NCBI RefSeq assembly: GCF_003287955.1
Contig: NZ_QMKP01000006.1
Coordinates: 156,017 to 220,016, forward strand
Length of the DNA stretch: 64,000 bases
Source: Arthrobacter sp. AQ5-06
Lineage (GTDB): Bacteria; Actinomycetota; Actinomycetes; Actinomycetales; Micrococcaceae
Direction of reading: 5' to 3'
The notes under the pieces: model-generated
What the model saw: the letters and a program-made list of their open reading frames with translations, nothing else
Told to the model about the DNA's origin: nothing
The model's database searches: none
Part shown: one piece after another, positions 1 through 9,448 of the stretch
Layout: each line of letters opens with the position of its first letter
Numbering within the stretch: the first letter of the stretch is position 1
Program-made: the position numbers and the translations under genes

Positions 1-347
1 AGCTGGCGGGCCTGAGCGATGGTGCGGGCGAAGCCGGCACGCAGCACGAGGGCGTCGAGACGCATTTCGAGCAGTTCGATCAGGTTTTCACCGGTCAGGC
101 CCTTGGTGCGGCGGGCTTCTTCGAAGGCGCGGGTCATCTGGGCTTCGCGGATGCCGTACTGGGCGCGCAGACGCTGCTTTTCGCGCAGACGTACGGCGTA
201 GTCGGAGTCCTGCTTCTTGCGGGCACGGCCATGCTCACCGGGGCCGTACGGGCGGCGCTCCATGTACTTGGCGGCCTTGGGGGTCAGAGCAATGCCGAGT
301 GCACGCGAGAGGCGTGCTGTACGGCGAGCACGAGTGTTGTTAGCCAC
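1..347 (-). CDS. rpsD: 30S ribosomal protein S4 (partial, C-terminus outside window)
   Basis: This is the N-terminal part (about 115 residues) of ribosomal protein S4, the primary 16S rRNA binder that nucleates assembly of the 30S body. The translation starts VANNTRARRTARLSRALG and continues through YMERRPYGPGEHGRARKK and the S4 RNA-binding segment LIELLEMRLDALVLRAG, all characteristic of S4. I chose the GTG at 347 because GGAAGGACAC lies just upstream. The rest of the gene runs off the left edge. S4 often represses its own synthesis, but no leader structure is evident here. Confidence 0.95.
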   Translation of the reverse strand, partial: MANNTRARRTARLSRALGIALTPKAAKYMERRPYGPGEHGRARKKQDSDYAVRLREKQRLRAQYGIREAQMTRAFEEARRTKGLTGENLIELLEMRLDALVLRAGFARTIAQARQ

Positions 348-512
348 TTGTGTCCTTCCAATATCTGCGGTGTGTCAGTGTTACTGGCCTCCACGATGGA
401 GAGCATCGGCCAACCGCTGCCTTTTGCTACTGGGCACAGGGCTACCCCAACGAACAGCAGAAAATACTGAAGGATGGAGAGATTGCGTCCGCGCCTTGCC
501 AGACAACGAACA

Positions 513-518
513 ATCTTA
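513..518 (-). promoter_or_regulatory. possible -10 hexamer for rpsD
   Basis: Read on the minus strand the hexamer is TAAGAT, about 165 bases upstream of the S4 start, in the gap between rarA and rpsD. No convincing -35 was found at 17 bases, so this is a weak call. The rest of the 269-base gap shows no gene or strong hairpin. Confidence 0.25.
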
Positions 519-616
519 GCAGGATTCACTTGCATTCCCACACTCCGCTCCGGCCGCCGCTTCCCCGCGTCACTCCGGTGGCATCACTGCCCGGGCCACT
601 CCACTGCCGACGCCGG

Positions 617-2020
617 TCAGTTGCCGCGGATGATCTTCCGCAGCCGTTCGAGGCGCACGGCGATGTCCCGTTCCGCACCGTTGGCGGTGGGCTCGTAGTA
701 ATCCCGACCCACCAGGTCATCCGGCGGGTACTGCTGGCTGGCCACGGAATGGGGTGCATCGTGGGCGTACTTGTAACCGAGCCCGTGGCCCAGCTGCTTG
801 GACCCCGGGTAGTGTGCGTCACGCAGGTGCGCCGGGATCCCGTTGCCAAGGCCGGCACGGACATCCGCGACGGCCTTGTTGATTCCCATGTACGCGGCAT
901 TGGATTTCGGCGCCGTCGCTAAATGCACCACGGCCTCGGCCAGGACGATCCGCCCTTCGGGCATGCCGATCAGCTGTACCGCCTGGGCGGCCGCAACCGC
1001 CGTCTGCAGTGCTGTGGGGTCTGCCATTCCCACGTCTTCCGCTGCGGAAATCACGATGCGCCGGGCAATGAACCTCGGGTCCTCTCCTGCCTCCAGCATC
1101 CTGGCGAGGTAGTGCAATGAGGCGTCCACGTCGGACCCGCGGACTGATTTAATGAAGGCACTGGCGACGTCGTAGTGCTGGTCCCCGGCGCGGTCGTAGC
1201 GGACGGCGGCCACATCCAGGGCGCGTTCGGTGTGCTTGAGCTCCACGGTGACCCGCGCGTCGGCACCGGCGTCGTCTGCGTCGCCGAATGCCACGCCTGC
1301 CGCGGCTTCGAGGGCCGTCAGTGCACGGCGCGCGTCGCCGCCGGCGAGCCTGACGAGGTGCGCCATGGCCTCGGCGTTGAGCTCCACTTTCCCGTTCAGG
1401 CCGCGATCGTCCGTGACGGCGCGCTGCAGGAGGCCTTCAATATCCGCCTCCGTCAGCGGTTTCAGTGTGAGCAGGAGGGAACGGGACAGCAGCGGCGAGA
1501 CCACCGAAAAGGACGGGTTTTCGGTGGTTGCCGCCACGAGCACCACCCAGCGGTTCTCCACGCCGGGCAGCAGGGCATCCTGCTGTGCCTTGTTGAAGCG
1601 GTGAATCTCGTCAAGGAAAAGCACCGTGGTGGTCTTGTACAAATCCCGCGCCGTCAGGGCTTCGTCCATGACCCGCCGAACGTCCTTGACGCCTGCTGTG
1701 ATGGCGGACAGCTCCACGAACTTCCGCCCCTTGCCCTTGGCGATCACGTGGGCGAGCGTGGTCTTTCCGGTCCCGGGCGGTCCCCAGAGGATCAGCGAGC
1801 TGGGGCCTGCGGGACCCAGGGCGTCGGTGCCGGCCGCCAACTGCCGCAACGGCGATCCCTGCCCCAGCAGGTGCTGTTGGCCCACTACGTCATCCAGCGT
1901 GCGTGGCCGCATTCGGACGGCCAAGGGACTGCGGGGCGCGGCGGTACGGCCGCCCGGCGACGGTTCGTCACTGTCGTCGTCGTCGTCATTGCCATGCCCT
2001 TGGGCGAAGAGATCATCCAC
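617..2020 (-). CDS. rarA: Replication-associated recombination protein A (RarA/MgsA AAA+ ATPase)
   Basis: A 467-residue clamp-loader-like AAA+ ATPase that acts at stalled replication forks. Visible motifs are Walker [12 protein letters not shown] (about residue 80), Walker [19 protein letters not shown] and the arginine-finger region [15 protein letters not shown]. The C-terminal MgsA domain includes [20 protein letters not shown]. Length matches the family. The GTG at 2020 ([10 protein letters not shown]) is the likely start; an acidic low-complexity stretch ([10 protein letters not shown]) follows it. It is divergent from the acVLRF1 gene. Placement near rpsD is typical of actinobacteria. 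Confidence 0.95.
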   Translation of the reverse strand: MDDLFAQGHGNDDDDDSDEPSPGGRTAAPRSPLAVRMRPRTLDDVVGQQHLLGQGSPLRQLAAGTDALGPAGPSSLILWGPPGTGKTTLAHVIAKGKGRKFVELSAITAGVKDVRRVMDEALTARDLYKTTTVLFLDEIHRFNKAQQDALLPGVENRWVVLVAATTENPSFSVVSPLLSRSLLLTLKPLTEADIEGLLQRAVTDDRGLNGKVELNAEAMAHLVRLAGGDARRALTALEAAAGVAFGDADDAGADARVTVELKHTERALDVAAVRYDRAGDQHYDVASAFIKSVRGSDVDASLHYLARMLEAGEDPRFIARRIVISAAEDVGMADPTALQTAVAAAQAVQLIGMPEGRIVLAEAVVHLATAPKSNAAYMGINKAVADVRAGLGNGIPAHLRDAHYPGSKQLGHGLGYKYAHDAPHSVASQQYPPDDLVGRDYYEPTANGAERDIAVRLERLRKIIRGN

Positions 2021-2081
2021 ATAGATAGGCTACTCACTAGTTCACCGCCCCATTTCCGCCCTCTATGCAAGGGATCCCGCC

Positions 2082-2792
2082 ATGAGCGCACGCAGTACGC
2101 CCGGCACCGGCCCACCGGGGTCCGTCAGGACCGCGTTTGTGTCCGGCGAACGCCTGGCCGGATGGGCGGAACGCTTCGGTGCCGCGCACGGCGGCTTCCG
2201 GATCAGCGATGACGACGACGGCGTGCGGCTGGTGGCGGCCGACGGCACCAATGCGTTGCTCCAGGCGCCCTGGCCACCGGACGGAAGGCCGGGACGGGGC
2301 TCCGATCCGCTGGAGCGCTTGGCCTCCGTCGCCGCCCAGCCGCGGACTGCTGGTCTGGTGCTCGTGCGGCGCGGCGGCTATGCGGTGGCCGTGGCCAGGG
2401 ACGGCATCCTGCTCGCGTCCAAGGCGGGATCCCGCTATGTGCAGTCCCGGACCGCGGCCGGTGGCCAGTCCCAGCAGCGGTTCGCACGCCGCCGGGCCAA
2501 CCAGGCTGATGAGCTGGTGGAGAAAGTGGCGGCGCACGCAGCAGCGGTCTTCGGCGGCCAGCCGATCGAGTATCTTGCTCCGGGCGGGGACAGGACCCTT
2601 GCACGGCTGGTCATGGACCAACCGGCCCTGAGGCTCTATGCCTCAGTCCCGCGGCTGGACTTCCTGGATGTGCCTGATCCCAATGGCTCGGTGCTGAGGA
2701 AGGCCGGCGCGGATGTCTGCGCGGTCCGGATCCAGGTGGCTGACCCGCCGGCGAACATCCCGGCGAACAATCGGAATCTCCGGGCCCCTTAG
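2082..2792 (+). CDS. acVLRF1-family peptidyl-tRNA hydrolase (Vms1/eRF1-like)
   Basis: A 236-residue protein with the actinobacterial Vms1-like release-factor domain. The diagnostic loop is GGQSQQRFARRR, preceded by a strand-rich segment RRGGYAVAVARDGILLASK. In this family the GGQ-like glutamine loop releases nascent chains from peptidyl-tRNA on stalled ribosomes. That role is family knowledge and is not tested here. Its ATG follows AAGGGATCC. It is divergent from rarA and its stop overlaps the convergent GNAT gene by four bases. Assignment rests on the GGQSQ motif and overall layout. Confidence 0.8.
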   Translation: MSARSTPGTGPPGSVRTAFVSGERLAGWAERFGAAHGGFRISDDDDGVRLVAADGTNALLQAPWPPDGRPGRGSDPLERLASVAAQPRTAGLVLVRRGGYAVAVARDGILLASKAGSRYVQSRTAAGGQSQQRFARRRANQADELVEKVAAHAAAVFGGQPIEYLAPGGDRTLARLVMDQPALRLYASVPRLDFLDVPDPNGSVLRKAGADVCAVRIQVADPPANIPANNRNLRAP

Positions 2793-3631
2793 CAGCCGGT
2801 CAGATGGCGCTTGGGCCGTTCCTGCCGGTAGAGGTAGCGGCCGGCTTCCTGGAATCCCGCCTTGGCGTAGAGCTGCTGGGCTCCGGAGTTCGCTGCGGTG
2901 ACCAGCAGCCAGTAGCCGGCGAAGTTCCGGGCTGCGCCTTCTTGCAGGAGTGCCTGCATGATCCGCAGGGCATGGCCGCGCCGCCGGGCGTCCGGGCGGG
3001 TGGCCATGCAGTAAAGCCCGCCCCAATGGCCCGCCTCCGTCCCGTCAGGGACAGCCAGCCTTCCGACGGCGGCGGGGACGCCGTCGTCGGACCTCACCAG
3101 GGCATAAATCGACGGGCAGCCTGCCAGGATGCTGCGTGCGGTCTCGCGCTCGGCCGGGCCGCCGCGGCCATCGACGCTCCACCACAGTTCAAGCCACTCA
3201 TCGGTGGGGGCCACGGAGATCTCGACGCCGGGTTGAGCCACCGCAGGTTGGGTCAGCGCAGGTTGGTCCGCCGCCTGCGCCCCGTTGCTCCGGCACATCA
3301 CCAGCGTTTCGGACTGCCTGGTGAAGCCTTCCCCGTCGAGGACGATATTTAGTCCGGTGGAGCGGGGTTCATCGAAGACCTGGAAAATCAGCGGCAGGCG
3401 CCGGCCGCGGTACCAGAGCCGCGCCGCACGCAGGGCCTCGTGCTGCTGGTGGGTGTCGCCCTCCAGCTCGCGAGGCCAGACGGAATTGGCGCGCTGGGTC
3501 ACGCCGGAGGCCGCGCGAAGCACCCAGCCGTCGGATTCCTGGCGGTCCGGGGCCGGCCAGGCGGCGTCCATCAGCGCCTCAAGCCCGGGCAGGGCTGGTG
3601 CTGGAGCTGGAGCAGGACCTGGAGCTGTCAT
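2789..3631 (-). CDS. GNAT-family N-acetyltransferase
   Basis: About 280 residues with a C-terminal GNAT fold. The acetyl-CoA loop is seen as TRPDARRRGHALRIMQALLQ, followed by the beta4-alpha4 segment NFAGYWLLVTAANSGAQQLY and AKAGFQEAGRYLY near the end. The N-terminal 130 residues are less conserved and begin with a Pro-Ala repeat (PGPAPAPAPA). I chose the ATG at 3631 because GGAAGGGCGG precedes it; a TTG at 3649 is in frame but less likely. The substrate is unknown. It lies downstream of aspS on the same strand behind a terminator-like hairpin. Confidence 0.85.
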   Translation of the reverse strand: MTAPGPAPAPAPALPGLEALMDAAWPAPDRQESDGWVLRAASGVTQRANSVWPRELEGDTHQQHEALRAARLWYRGRRLPLIFQVFDEPRSTGLNIVLDGEGFTRQSETLVMCRSNGAQAADQPALTQPAVAQPGVEISVAPTDEWLELWWSVDGRGGPAERETARSILAGCPSIYALVRSDDGVPAAVGRLAVPDGTEAGHWGGLYCMATRPDARRRGHALRIMQALLQEGAARNFAGYWLLVTAANSGAQQLYAKAGFQEAGRYLYRQERPKRHLTGC

Positions 3632-3655
3632 GGCGTACCGCCCTTCCAATGCGAA

Positions 3656-3681
3656 AGGCCCCCCGGTTTCCCGGGGAGCCT
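3656..3681 (-). terminator. Hairpin terminator downstream of aspS
   Basis: On the minus strand an AGGC...GCCT outer stem and a CCCCGG/CCGGGG inner stem, separated by one mismatch, enclose a four-base loop. A short T run follows. It sits in the 69-base gap between the aspS stop and the GNAT gene and would end the aspS transcript. Confidence 0.6.
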
Positions 3682-3700
3682 CGCGACTGCGGTGTTCAGA

Positions 3701-5473
3701 TTACTCGGCCTTCTTGGCTTCCGGTTTGAAGTCCACGCCGGCTTCCTTGCGCTGCTGCGCCGTGATGGGCGCGGGAGCCTGCGTTAGTGGGTCGTAGCCG
3801 TTGCCCGTCTTCGGGAAGGCAATGACGTCGCGGATGGACTCAACACCTGCCAGCAATGCCACCACGCGGTCCCAGCCGAAGGCGATGCCGCCGTGCGGAG
3901 GTGCCCCAAACTTGAAGCCTTCCAGCAGGAAGCCGAACTTGGTCTGGGCGTCTTCGCGGTCCAGGCCCATCAGTTCGAACACCCGTTCCTGGACGTCACG
4001 CTCGTGGATACGGATGGAGCCGCCGCCGATTTCGTTGCCGTTGCAAACAATGTCGTAGGCGTAGGACAGGGCCGATTCCGGGTCCTTGTCGAACGTGTCC
4101 ATGAACTCGGGCTTGGGCGAGGTGAAGGCGTGGTGCACGGCCGTCCACTTTCCGCCGCCAACAGCCACATCGCCGGACGCCACCGCTGCGGCAGCCGGTT
4201 CGAACATGGGGGCGTCAACCACCCAGCAGAAGGCCCAGGCGCTGGGGTCGATCAGGCCGGTGCGGTGGCCGATCTCCACGCGGGCAGCACCCAGCAGGGC
4301 GCGGGCCGCTGACTTCTCACCGGCGGCGAAGAAGATGCAGTCGCCCGGCTTGGCGCCCACTGCGTCCGCGAGGCCTGCACGCTCGGTTTCTGTCAGGTTC
4401 TTGGCAACCGGGCCGGCCAGTTCGCCGTCTTCCTTGAAGAGGACGTATGCCAGGCCCTTGTGGCCGCGCTGCTTGGCGAACTCCTGCCAGCCGTCCAGGG
4501 TGCGTCGCGGCTGGGAAGCACCGCCGGGCATCACCACGGCGCCGACATACGGAGCCTTGAAGACACCGAAGTCAGTGTCTTTGAAGAATTCGGTGAGCTC
4601 AGTCAGCTCCACGCCGAAACGGAGATCGGGCTTGTCCGAGCCATAGCGCGCCATGGCGTCTGCGTAGGTGATGCGCTGGATGGGCGTGGGGATCTCGACG
4701 TCGATCAGCTTCCACAGCGCCTTGACGATGTTTTCGCCCAGGGCAATGATGTCGTCCTGGTCCACGAAGCTCGCTTCGATGTCCAGCTGGGTGAATTCGG
4801 GCTGGCGGTCGGCGCGGAAGTCCTCGTCGCGGTAGCAGCGCGCGATCTGGTAGTACTTCTCGAAGCCGCCCACCTGCAGGAGCTGCTTGAAAAGTTGCGG
4901 GGACTGCGGCAGCGCGTACCAGGAACCCGGGGCCAGACGGGCGGGGACCACGAAGTCGCGGGCGCCTTCCGGCGTCGAACGCGTCAGCGTGGGCGTCTCG
5001 ATCTCCACAAAACCGTCCTGGTGGAGCAGTTCGCGGGCAATCCGGTTGGCTTCGGAGCGGAGCCGGAGGTTGCGGGCGGGGCCGGGGCGGCGCAGGTCAA
5101 GGTAGCGGTGCTTCAGGCGGGCTTCCTCACCGACCTCCACGTGCTCATCGATCTGGAACGGCAGCGGATCGGAGGTGTTGAGGATAACCACCTTGTCCGC
5201 CATGACCTCGATAGCACCGGTGGCCAGGGCCGGGTTTTCGTTGCCCTCGGGGCGCTTGGAGACGGTGCCGGTGATCTGCAGTACATACTCGTTGCGCAGA
5301 CCATGGAAGACCTCTTCCTCACGGACCACAACCTGGGCCACGCCGGACGCATCGCGCAGATCCACGAATGCAACACCACCGTGATCACGACGGCGGCCCA
5401 CCCAGCCAGCCAGGGTTACGGTTTGTCCAATATGCTCGGAGCGAAGGGATCCGAGGTCATGTGTGCGCAGCAC
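3701..5473 (-). CDS. aspS: Aspartate--tRNA ligase
   Basis: A bacterial-type class II synthetase of 590 residues. An N-terminal OB-fold anticodon domain ([19 protein letters not shown]) is followed by motif 2 ([19 protein letters not shown]), the bacterial GAD insertion and motif 3 ([16 protein letters not shown]). It charges tRNA-Asp; whether it also charges tRNA-Asn depends on gatCAB elsewhere. The open frame extends 23 codons further upstream, but homology begins at the GTG ([11 protein letters not shown]) at 5473, which follows an AGAAAGG-type site. The C-terminal tail ([10 protein letters not shown]) is charged, as is common in the family. Confidence 0.96.
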   Translation of the reverse strand: MLRTHDLGSLRSEHIGQTVTLAGWVGRRRDHGGVAFVDLRDASGVAQVVVREEEVFHGLRNEYVLQITGTVSKRPEGNENPALATGAIEVMADKVVILNTSDPLPFQIDEHVEVGEEARLKHRYLDLRRPGPARNLRLRSEANRIARELLHQDGFVEIETPTLTRSTPEGARDFVVPARLAPGSWYALPQSPQLFKQLLQVGGFEKYYQIARCYRDEDFRADRQPEFTQLDIEASFVDQDDIIALGENIVKALWKLIDVEIPTPIQRITYADAMARYGSDKPDLRFGVELTELTEFFKDTDFGVFKAPYVGAVVMPGGASQPRRTLDGWQEFAKQRGHKGLAYVLFKEDGELAGPVAKNLTETERAGLADAVGAKPGDCIFFAAGEKSAARALLGAARVEIGHRTGLIDPSAWAFCWVVDAPMFEPAAAAVASGDVAVGGGKWTAVHHAFTSPKPEFMDTFDKDPESALSYAYDIVCNGNEIGGGSIRIHERDVQERVFELMGLDREDAQTKFGFLLEGFKFGAPPHGGIAFGWDRVVALLAGVESIRDVIAFPKTGNGYDPLTQAPAPITAQQRKEAGVDFKPEAKKAE

Positions 5474-5582
5474 AGCACGCCTTTCTGAAGACGACAGCAG
5501 GAAAACAAAAGAAAAAACTGCATAGGATCGTTCCGGGAACAATCCCGTCTGAGTTTACCCGCTGGAAAGGCCCGCCTCCCCC

Positions 5583-6827
5583 ATGTCCGAGCACCAGCAG
5601 CTGCAACGCAGGCTGGGCGTGTTTGACGCCACGTCCATCGGCCTCGGCTCCATGCTCGGGGCCGGCGTTTTTGTGGTCTTCGCCCCGGCCGCGGGCCTGG
5701 CCGGAAATTTCCTGGTCCTGTCTGTCCTGATCGCAGGTGCCGTTGCCTACTGCAACGCGGCGGCCTCCGCAGGGCTGGCTGCACGGTATCCGGCCAGCGG
5801 CGGAACCTACGTGTACGGCCGGAAGCGCTTGGGAGAATGGCCTGGTTTCGTTGCCGGCTGGGGATTTGTCAGCGGCAAGACGGCCTCCTGCGCCGCCATG
5901 GCCCTGACGTTCGGCCACTACGTGTCGCCGGGCTACGCAGTGCCGGTAGCCATCTCTGCGGTGGTCGCGCTGACCGCTGTGAACCTGTTTGGCATTACCC
6001 GTACAGCACTCCTGACCAGGATCCTGCTGTGCGTTGTCCTGGGCACCCTGGTGTTTGTTGCCGCTGCCGCCATCGTGGGGCCGCATCCGCCTGGAGGGAT
6101 GTCCCTTCCTGGTAGTTCCGGGGGAATCGAAGGGGTGCTGCCGGCCGCCGGCCTGATGTTCTTCGCCTTCGCAGGCTACGCGCGCATCGCCACGCTCGGC
6201 GAGGAAGTCAAGGACCCGGCCAAGACCATTCCGCGTGCGATCCTGGCTGCCCTGGCCGGAGCCTTCGTCATCTACCTGGCGTTGGCGCTGCTGCTCCAAA
6301 ACCACTTGACCGAAGGCCGGCTGGCCGCCACCACGGCTCCGTTGCTGGACGCTGTGCTCAATTCGCAGCTCGCCGCCGGTGCGCCGCTCGTCCAGGCCGG
6401 CGCGGCAGCGGCGTGCCTGGGTGCGTTGCTTGCGCTCATCACCGGAGTCGGCCGCACCACCCTGGCTATGGCGCGCGAACGGGACTTGCCGGCGCCCCTG
6501 GCCCGGGTGGGCGGCAAGCACACCGTGCCGTTCGTGGCAGAACTGGCGGTGGCCGCCGTCGTGATCGTCCTGATCCTGACCACTGATGTGATGACCGTGG
6601 TGGGCTTCTCCAGCTTCGGTGTGCTCATCTACTACGCGGTGACGAATGCCGCGGCGTACACCCTGGAAGAGCGCCCTGCCCACGGCCCGAGGTGGCTCAA
6701 TGTGGCCGGCTTCATCAGTTGCCTGCTGCTGGCATTCACACTGCCGCCCGCCGCGGTGTTGGGGATGGCCGCCGTACTGACCGCCGGAGCGGCCGGCCGG
6801 TTCGTGGTGCTTCGTTTTCGCCGATAG
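5583..6827 (+). CDS. APC-family amino acid permease
   Basis: A 414-residue polytopic membrane protein with about 12 hydrophobic segments. The first helix carries the APC signature GLGSMLGAGVFVVFAPAAG. A conserved later segment FFAFAGYARIATLGEEVKDP matches the amino acid/polyamine/organocation permease loop. It starts just after aspS in the opposite direction (divergent, 110 bases apart). The substrate cannot be read from sequence; an amino acid or cationic amino acid is likely. The stop is followed by a 130-base gap before the convergent hisS. Confidence 0.88.
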   Translation: MSEHQQLQRRLGVFDATSIGLGSMLGAGVFVVFAPAAGLAGNFLVLSVLIAGAVAYCNAAASAGLAARYPASGGTYVYGRKRLGEWPGFVAGWGFVSGKTASCAAMALTFGHYVSPGYAVPVAISAVVALTAVNLFGITRTALLTRILLCVVLGTLVFVAAAAIVGPHPPGGMSLPGSSGGIEGVLPAAGLMFFAFAGYARIATLGEEVKDPAKTIPRAILAALAGAFVIYLALALLLQNHLTEGRLAATTAPLLDAVLNSQLAAGAPLVQAGAAAACLGALLALITGVGRTTLAMARERDLPAPLARVGGKHTVPFVAELAVAAVVIVLILTTDVMTVVGFSSFGVLIYYAVTNAAAYTLEERPAHGPRWLNVAGFISCLLLAFTLPPAAVLGMAAVLTAGAAGRFVVLRFRR

Positions 6828-6962
6828 CGCGGCGCGGCAGCCTTAAGTTACTCCGTCGTGGGGCACTTTGGGGCACCTGACCAGGGAAACAGACCTAGAG
6901 TTCGGCGAGTCCGTGTCGAAGTGCCCCGTTCAGGCTGCCGCTGGGCCCCACCGCCGTCAGCG

Positions 6963-8345
6963 TCAGGCCGGCTGGGCTGCCGTTGGCACGTGGACTGTAG
7001 TGACCTGGACCTGAAGGTCTTCCGACGGCGGCGCCCAGGTTGCGGGATCGGCGTCGGCCTGCTCGCCGGACCGGATGTCCTTGACCTGGTGTTTGCCGTC
7101 GTCGTCGGTGAACCAGACGAACGGGATGCCGCGGCGGTCCGCGAATTTGATCTGCTTGCCGAACTTCTCTGCCTTGGCAGCCACTTCGGTGGCGATGCCC
7201 CGGCTGCGGAGCTGGGCAGCAACGTCCTGCGCGGCACCCCAGCTGTCGTCATTGGTGAGCGCCACCAGCACGGCGGTGGGGACCGAACGGGAGGCCTTGG
7301 CCAGGTCCTGGCTCAGGATGCGCGACACCAGCCGGGTCACACCGATGGAGAGGCCGACGCCGGGGAACTTGCGGTTGCCCTTGCTCGCCAAGGCGTCGTA
7401 GCGGCCGCCGGAGCAGATGGAACCGAGCTGTTCGTGGCCCACCAAGACCGTCTCCACCACAGTGCCTGTGTAGTAATCCAGGCCGCGGGCGATGCTGAGG
7501 TCGGCAACAACCTTGCCCGGCGCGCGCTGCACGGCGGCCTCGATGACCTGTTCCAGTTCATTCAGGCCCTCCTCGAGGAGGTCATTCGTCACGCCGAGCG
7601 CGCGGACCTGGGCCACAAACGAGGTGTCCTCGGTGCGGATTCCTGCCAGCTTCAGCGCTGCCTCCGCCTGGTCATCGGAGGCACCCAGTTCGGTCTTGAG
7701 CAGCTCTGCGACCTTGGCTGCACCGATCTTTTCCAGCTTGTCGATGCTGCGGAGCACGCCCGCGGTGTCGTCCAGGCCAATGCCGCGGTAGAAGCCCTCG
7801 GCAAGCTTGCGGTTGTTGATCCGCAGGCGGAAGTCCGGAATCGGCAGTGCGCTCAAAGCTTCGGCAATGACCAGGGCAATCTCCACGTCATAGCGGAACG
7901 GAAGCTCGCCGTCTCCCACAACATCGATGTCTGCCTGGGTGAATTCGCGGGCCCGGCCTTCCTGCGGGCGTTCCCCGCGCCAGACTTTCTGGATCTGGTA
8001 GCGCCGGAACGGGAACGCGAGGTACCCGGCGTTCTCGACTACGTACCGCGCGAAAGGCACCGTGAGGTCGAAGTGGAGCGCGAGGGCGTTGGGGTCAGCT
8101 TTGCCAGCCTTGCCCGCCTCGGAGGTCTCGGTGTCGTCGTCCTGAAGGCGGCTGAGGCCGTAGACCTCCTTATCAATCTCGCCCTTGCGCAGCAGCTGGC
8201 CCACGGTTTCCACGGCACGGGTCTCGATGGACGCGAAGCCGTGCAGCTCAAAAACCTTACGAAGGGTGTCCAGCACGTGCAGCTCCACCAGCCGCTCCTC
8301 GGGAAGCCACTCGGGGAATCCGGACAGGGAGGCGGTGCGTGCCAT
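6963..8345 (-). CDS. hisS: Histidine--tRNA ligase
   Basis: A 460-residue class II synthetase. Motif 2 is visible as WRGERPQEGRAREFTQADI, the histidine A loop as ARGLDYYTGTVVE and the nearby SICSGGRYDAL. The C-terminal anticodon-binding domain (AVLVALTNDDSWGAAQDVA) is intact. The frame is open for 43 more codons upstream, but the family N-terminus matches the ATG at 8345 (MARTASLSGFPEWLPEE) and the upstream bases include AGGAG. It is divergent from the cyclophilin gene, as in other actinobacteria. Confidence 0.95.
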   Translation of the reverse strand: MARTASLSGFPEWLPEERLVELHVLDTLRKVFELHGFASIETRAVETVGQLLRKGEIDKEVYGLSRLQDDDTETSEAGKAGKADPNALALHFDLTVPFARYVVENAGYLAFPFRRYQIQKVWRGERPQEGRAREFTQADIDVVGDGELPFRYDVEIALVIAEALSALPIPDFRLRINNRKLAEGFYRGIGLDDTAGVLRSIDKLEKIGAAKVAELLKTELGASDDQAEAALKLAGIRTEDTSFVAQVRALGVTNDLLEEGLNELEQVIEAAVQRAPGKVVADLSIARGLDYYTGTVVETVLVGHEQLGSICSGGRYDALASKGNRKFPGVGLSIGVTRLVSRILSQDLAKASRSVPTAVLVALTNDDSWGAAQDVAAQLRSRGIATEVAAKAEKFGKQIKFADRRGIPFVWFTDDDGKHQVKDIRSGEQADADPATWAPPSEDLQVQVTTVHVPTAAQPA

Positions 8346-8438
8346 GGTGGATGTTCTCCTCTTGATGAAGGGTGCCTGGGACTTTGCCCGGCATTCCACC
8401 CGAAACGGGCGGGGAACGGCGGCAGTCCGGCAACTCAT

Positions 8439-8469
8439 GCATAAACTATGTGCGGCAGTCAGTTTATGC
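8439..8469. promoter_or_regulatory. Perfect inverted repeat GCATAAACT-N13-AGTTTATGC between hisS and the cyclophilin gene
   Basis: Two identical 9-base arms face each other across 13 bases in the divergent intergenic region. Each arm contains TAAACT, which fits a -10 hexamer on its own strand. The two could therefore be face-to-face promoters with overlapping start sites, or the repeat could bind a dimeric regulator. No strong -35 was found for either. Confidence 0.45.
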
Positions 8470-8497
8470 GTCATCCGCCGGCATCTCTAATACGGCG

Positions 8498-8522
8498 GCC
8501 GGCAGCGCAGAAGGCTGCCGGC
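8498..8522 (+). promoter_or_regulatory. 9-bp perfect hairpin in the cyclophilin leader
   Basis: GCCGGCAGC pairs with GCTGCCGGC across a seven-base loop, about 60 bases before the TTG start of the cyclophilin gene. No T run follows, so it is not a standard terminator. It may be a leader structure. Confidence 0.4.
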
Positions 8523-8580
8523 AGACACCCGCCTCCGGATTCAGTAACGATCGGACGCGGCCCGACACACAGGAGGACCA

Positions 8581-9381
8581 TTGGCGGCCAGTTCACGCAG
8601 CGCCCGCGAAGCCAAACGGCGCATCCAGCAGATGGAGGCAAAGCGCGAGCTGCGGCGGGACCAGGAGAAACGGCGCAAGCGCGACAACCTCATTGCCGCC
8701 GGCGCCGGAACCGCCGCCGTCTTGCTCGCCGTCGTGCTCCAACTGACTGCCTTTGCCGGCAACCCCACGGAAGACGAATTCGCCGCCGCAGAGGCCGGCC
8801 TGTCCAGCCCAACCGACTCCCCCACGCCGTCTGCGCCTGCGACCAATGGCGCGAACATCCCGGCCCCGGACACTGCCGCCGGCAAGGTGTTCACTGGTGA
8901 ACTGGCAATGAACGGGAACGTGCTCGGCGTCGAAATCGACGGGACCAAGGCACCCCAGGCCGCCGCGGTCTTCAAAGCACTGACGGACGAGGGCTTCTAC
9001 AACGGCAGCGCGTGCCACCGGCTGACCACGGGCGAAACCTTCGGACTCCTGCAGTGCGGTGGCGCCTCCGCAGCCGCCGACCCCGAGTACACTTGGGGAC
9101 CCCTCGAAAACACCCCGGCAGATAACACCTACCCTGCGGGCACGATTGCCGTAGCCCGGTCCGGCGACAACGCCTACGGTAACGGAAAGCAGTTCTTTGT
9201 GGTCTACAAAGACACGGTCATTCCCGCCGACTCCGCCGGGGGCTATACGGTGGTGGGCAAGGTAACCTCCGGGATGGAAGCAGTGACCGCCATTGCCGCC
9301 GCAGGAATCACCCCCGGCTCCAGCGCATCAGACGGCGCACCTGTGCAACCAGTCACGATAGACTCGGTTTCTCTGAAGTAG
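8581..9381 (+). CDS. Membrane-anchored cyclophilin-type peptidyl-prolyl isomerase
   Basis: A 266-residue protein with a basic cytoplasmic N-terminus, one membrane helix (LIAAGAGTAAVLLAVVLQL, about residues 39-57), a Pro/Ser/Thr-rich linker and an extracytoplasmic cyclophilin domain. Domain markers are VFKALTDEGFYNGSACHRL, AVARSGDNAYGNGKQFFVV and the closing GYTVVGKVTSGMEAV. The canonical FHR is CHR here and the usual QGGDP is LLQCGGA, so catalysis may be altered. The TTG start follows AGGAGG. The location next to hisS and relA is conserved in actinobacteria. Confidence 0.85.
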   Translation: MAASSRSAREAKRRIQQMEAKRELRRDQEKRRKRDNLIAAGAGTAAVLLAVVLQLTAFAGNPTEDEFAAAEAGLSSPTDSPTPSAPATNGANIPAPDTAAGKVFTGELAMNGNVLGVEIDGTKAPQAAAVFKALTDEGFYNGSACHRLTTGETFGLLQCGGASAAADPEYTWGPLENTPADNTYPAGTIAVARSGDNAYGNGKQFFVVYKDTVIPADSAGGYTVVGKVTSGMEAVTAIAAAGITPGSSASDGAPVQPVTIDSVSLK

Positions 9382-9448
9382 GAACCCAGGCCTTTACGGC
9401 CGCGGTGCAGTACGTGAGTATTTCCCTCCAAGCGAAAGACTTTTAGCG

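Noticed and set aside
1175..2212. A 345-codon open frame antisense to rarA
   Set aside because: Shadow frame covering the Walker motifs of rarA in reverse; no protein family seen.
6860..6927. Inverted repeat GGGGCACTT...AAGTGCCCC between the permease and hisS
   Set aside because: The loop is 50 bases and there is no T run. It is too weak to call a terminator or operator.
6858..8444. A 528-codon open frame antisense to hisS
   Set aside because: Mirror of hisS, which has complete synthetase motifs.
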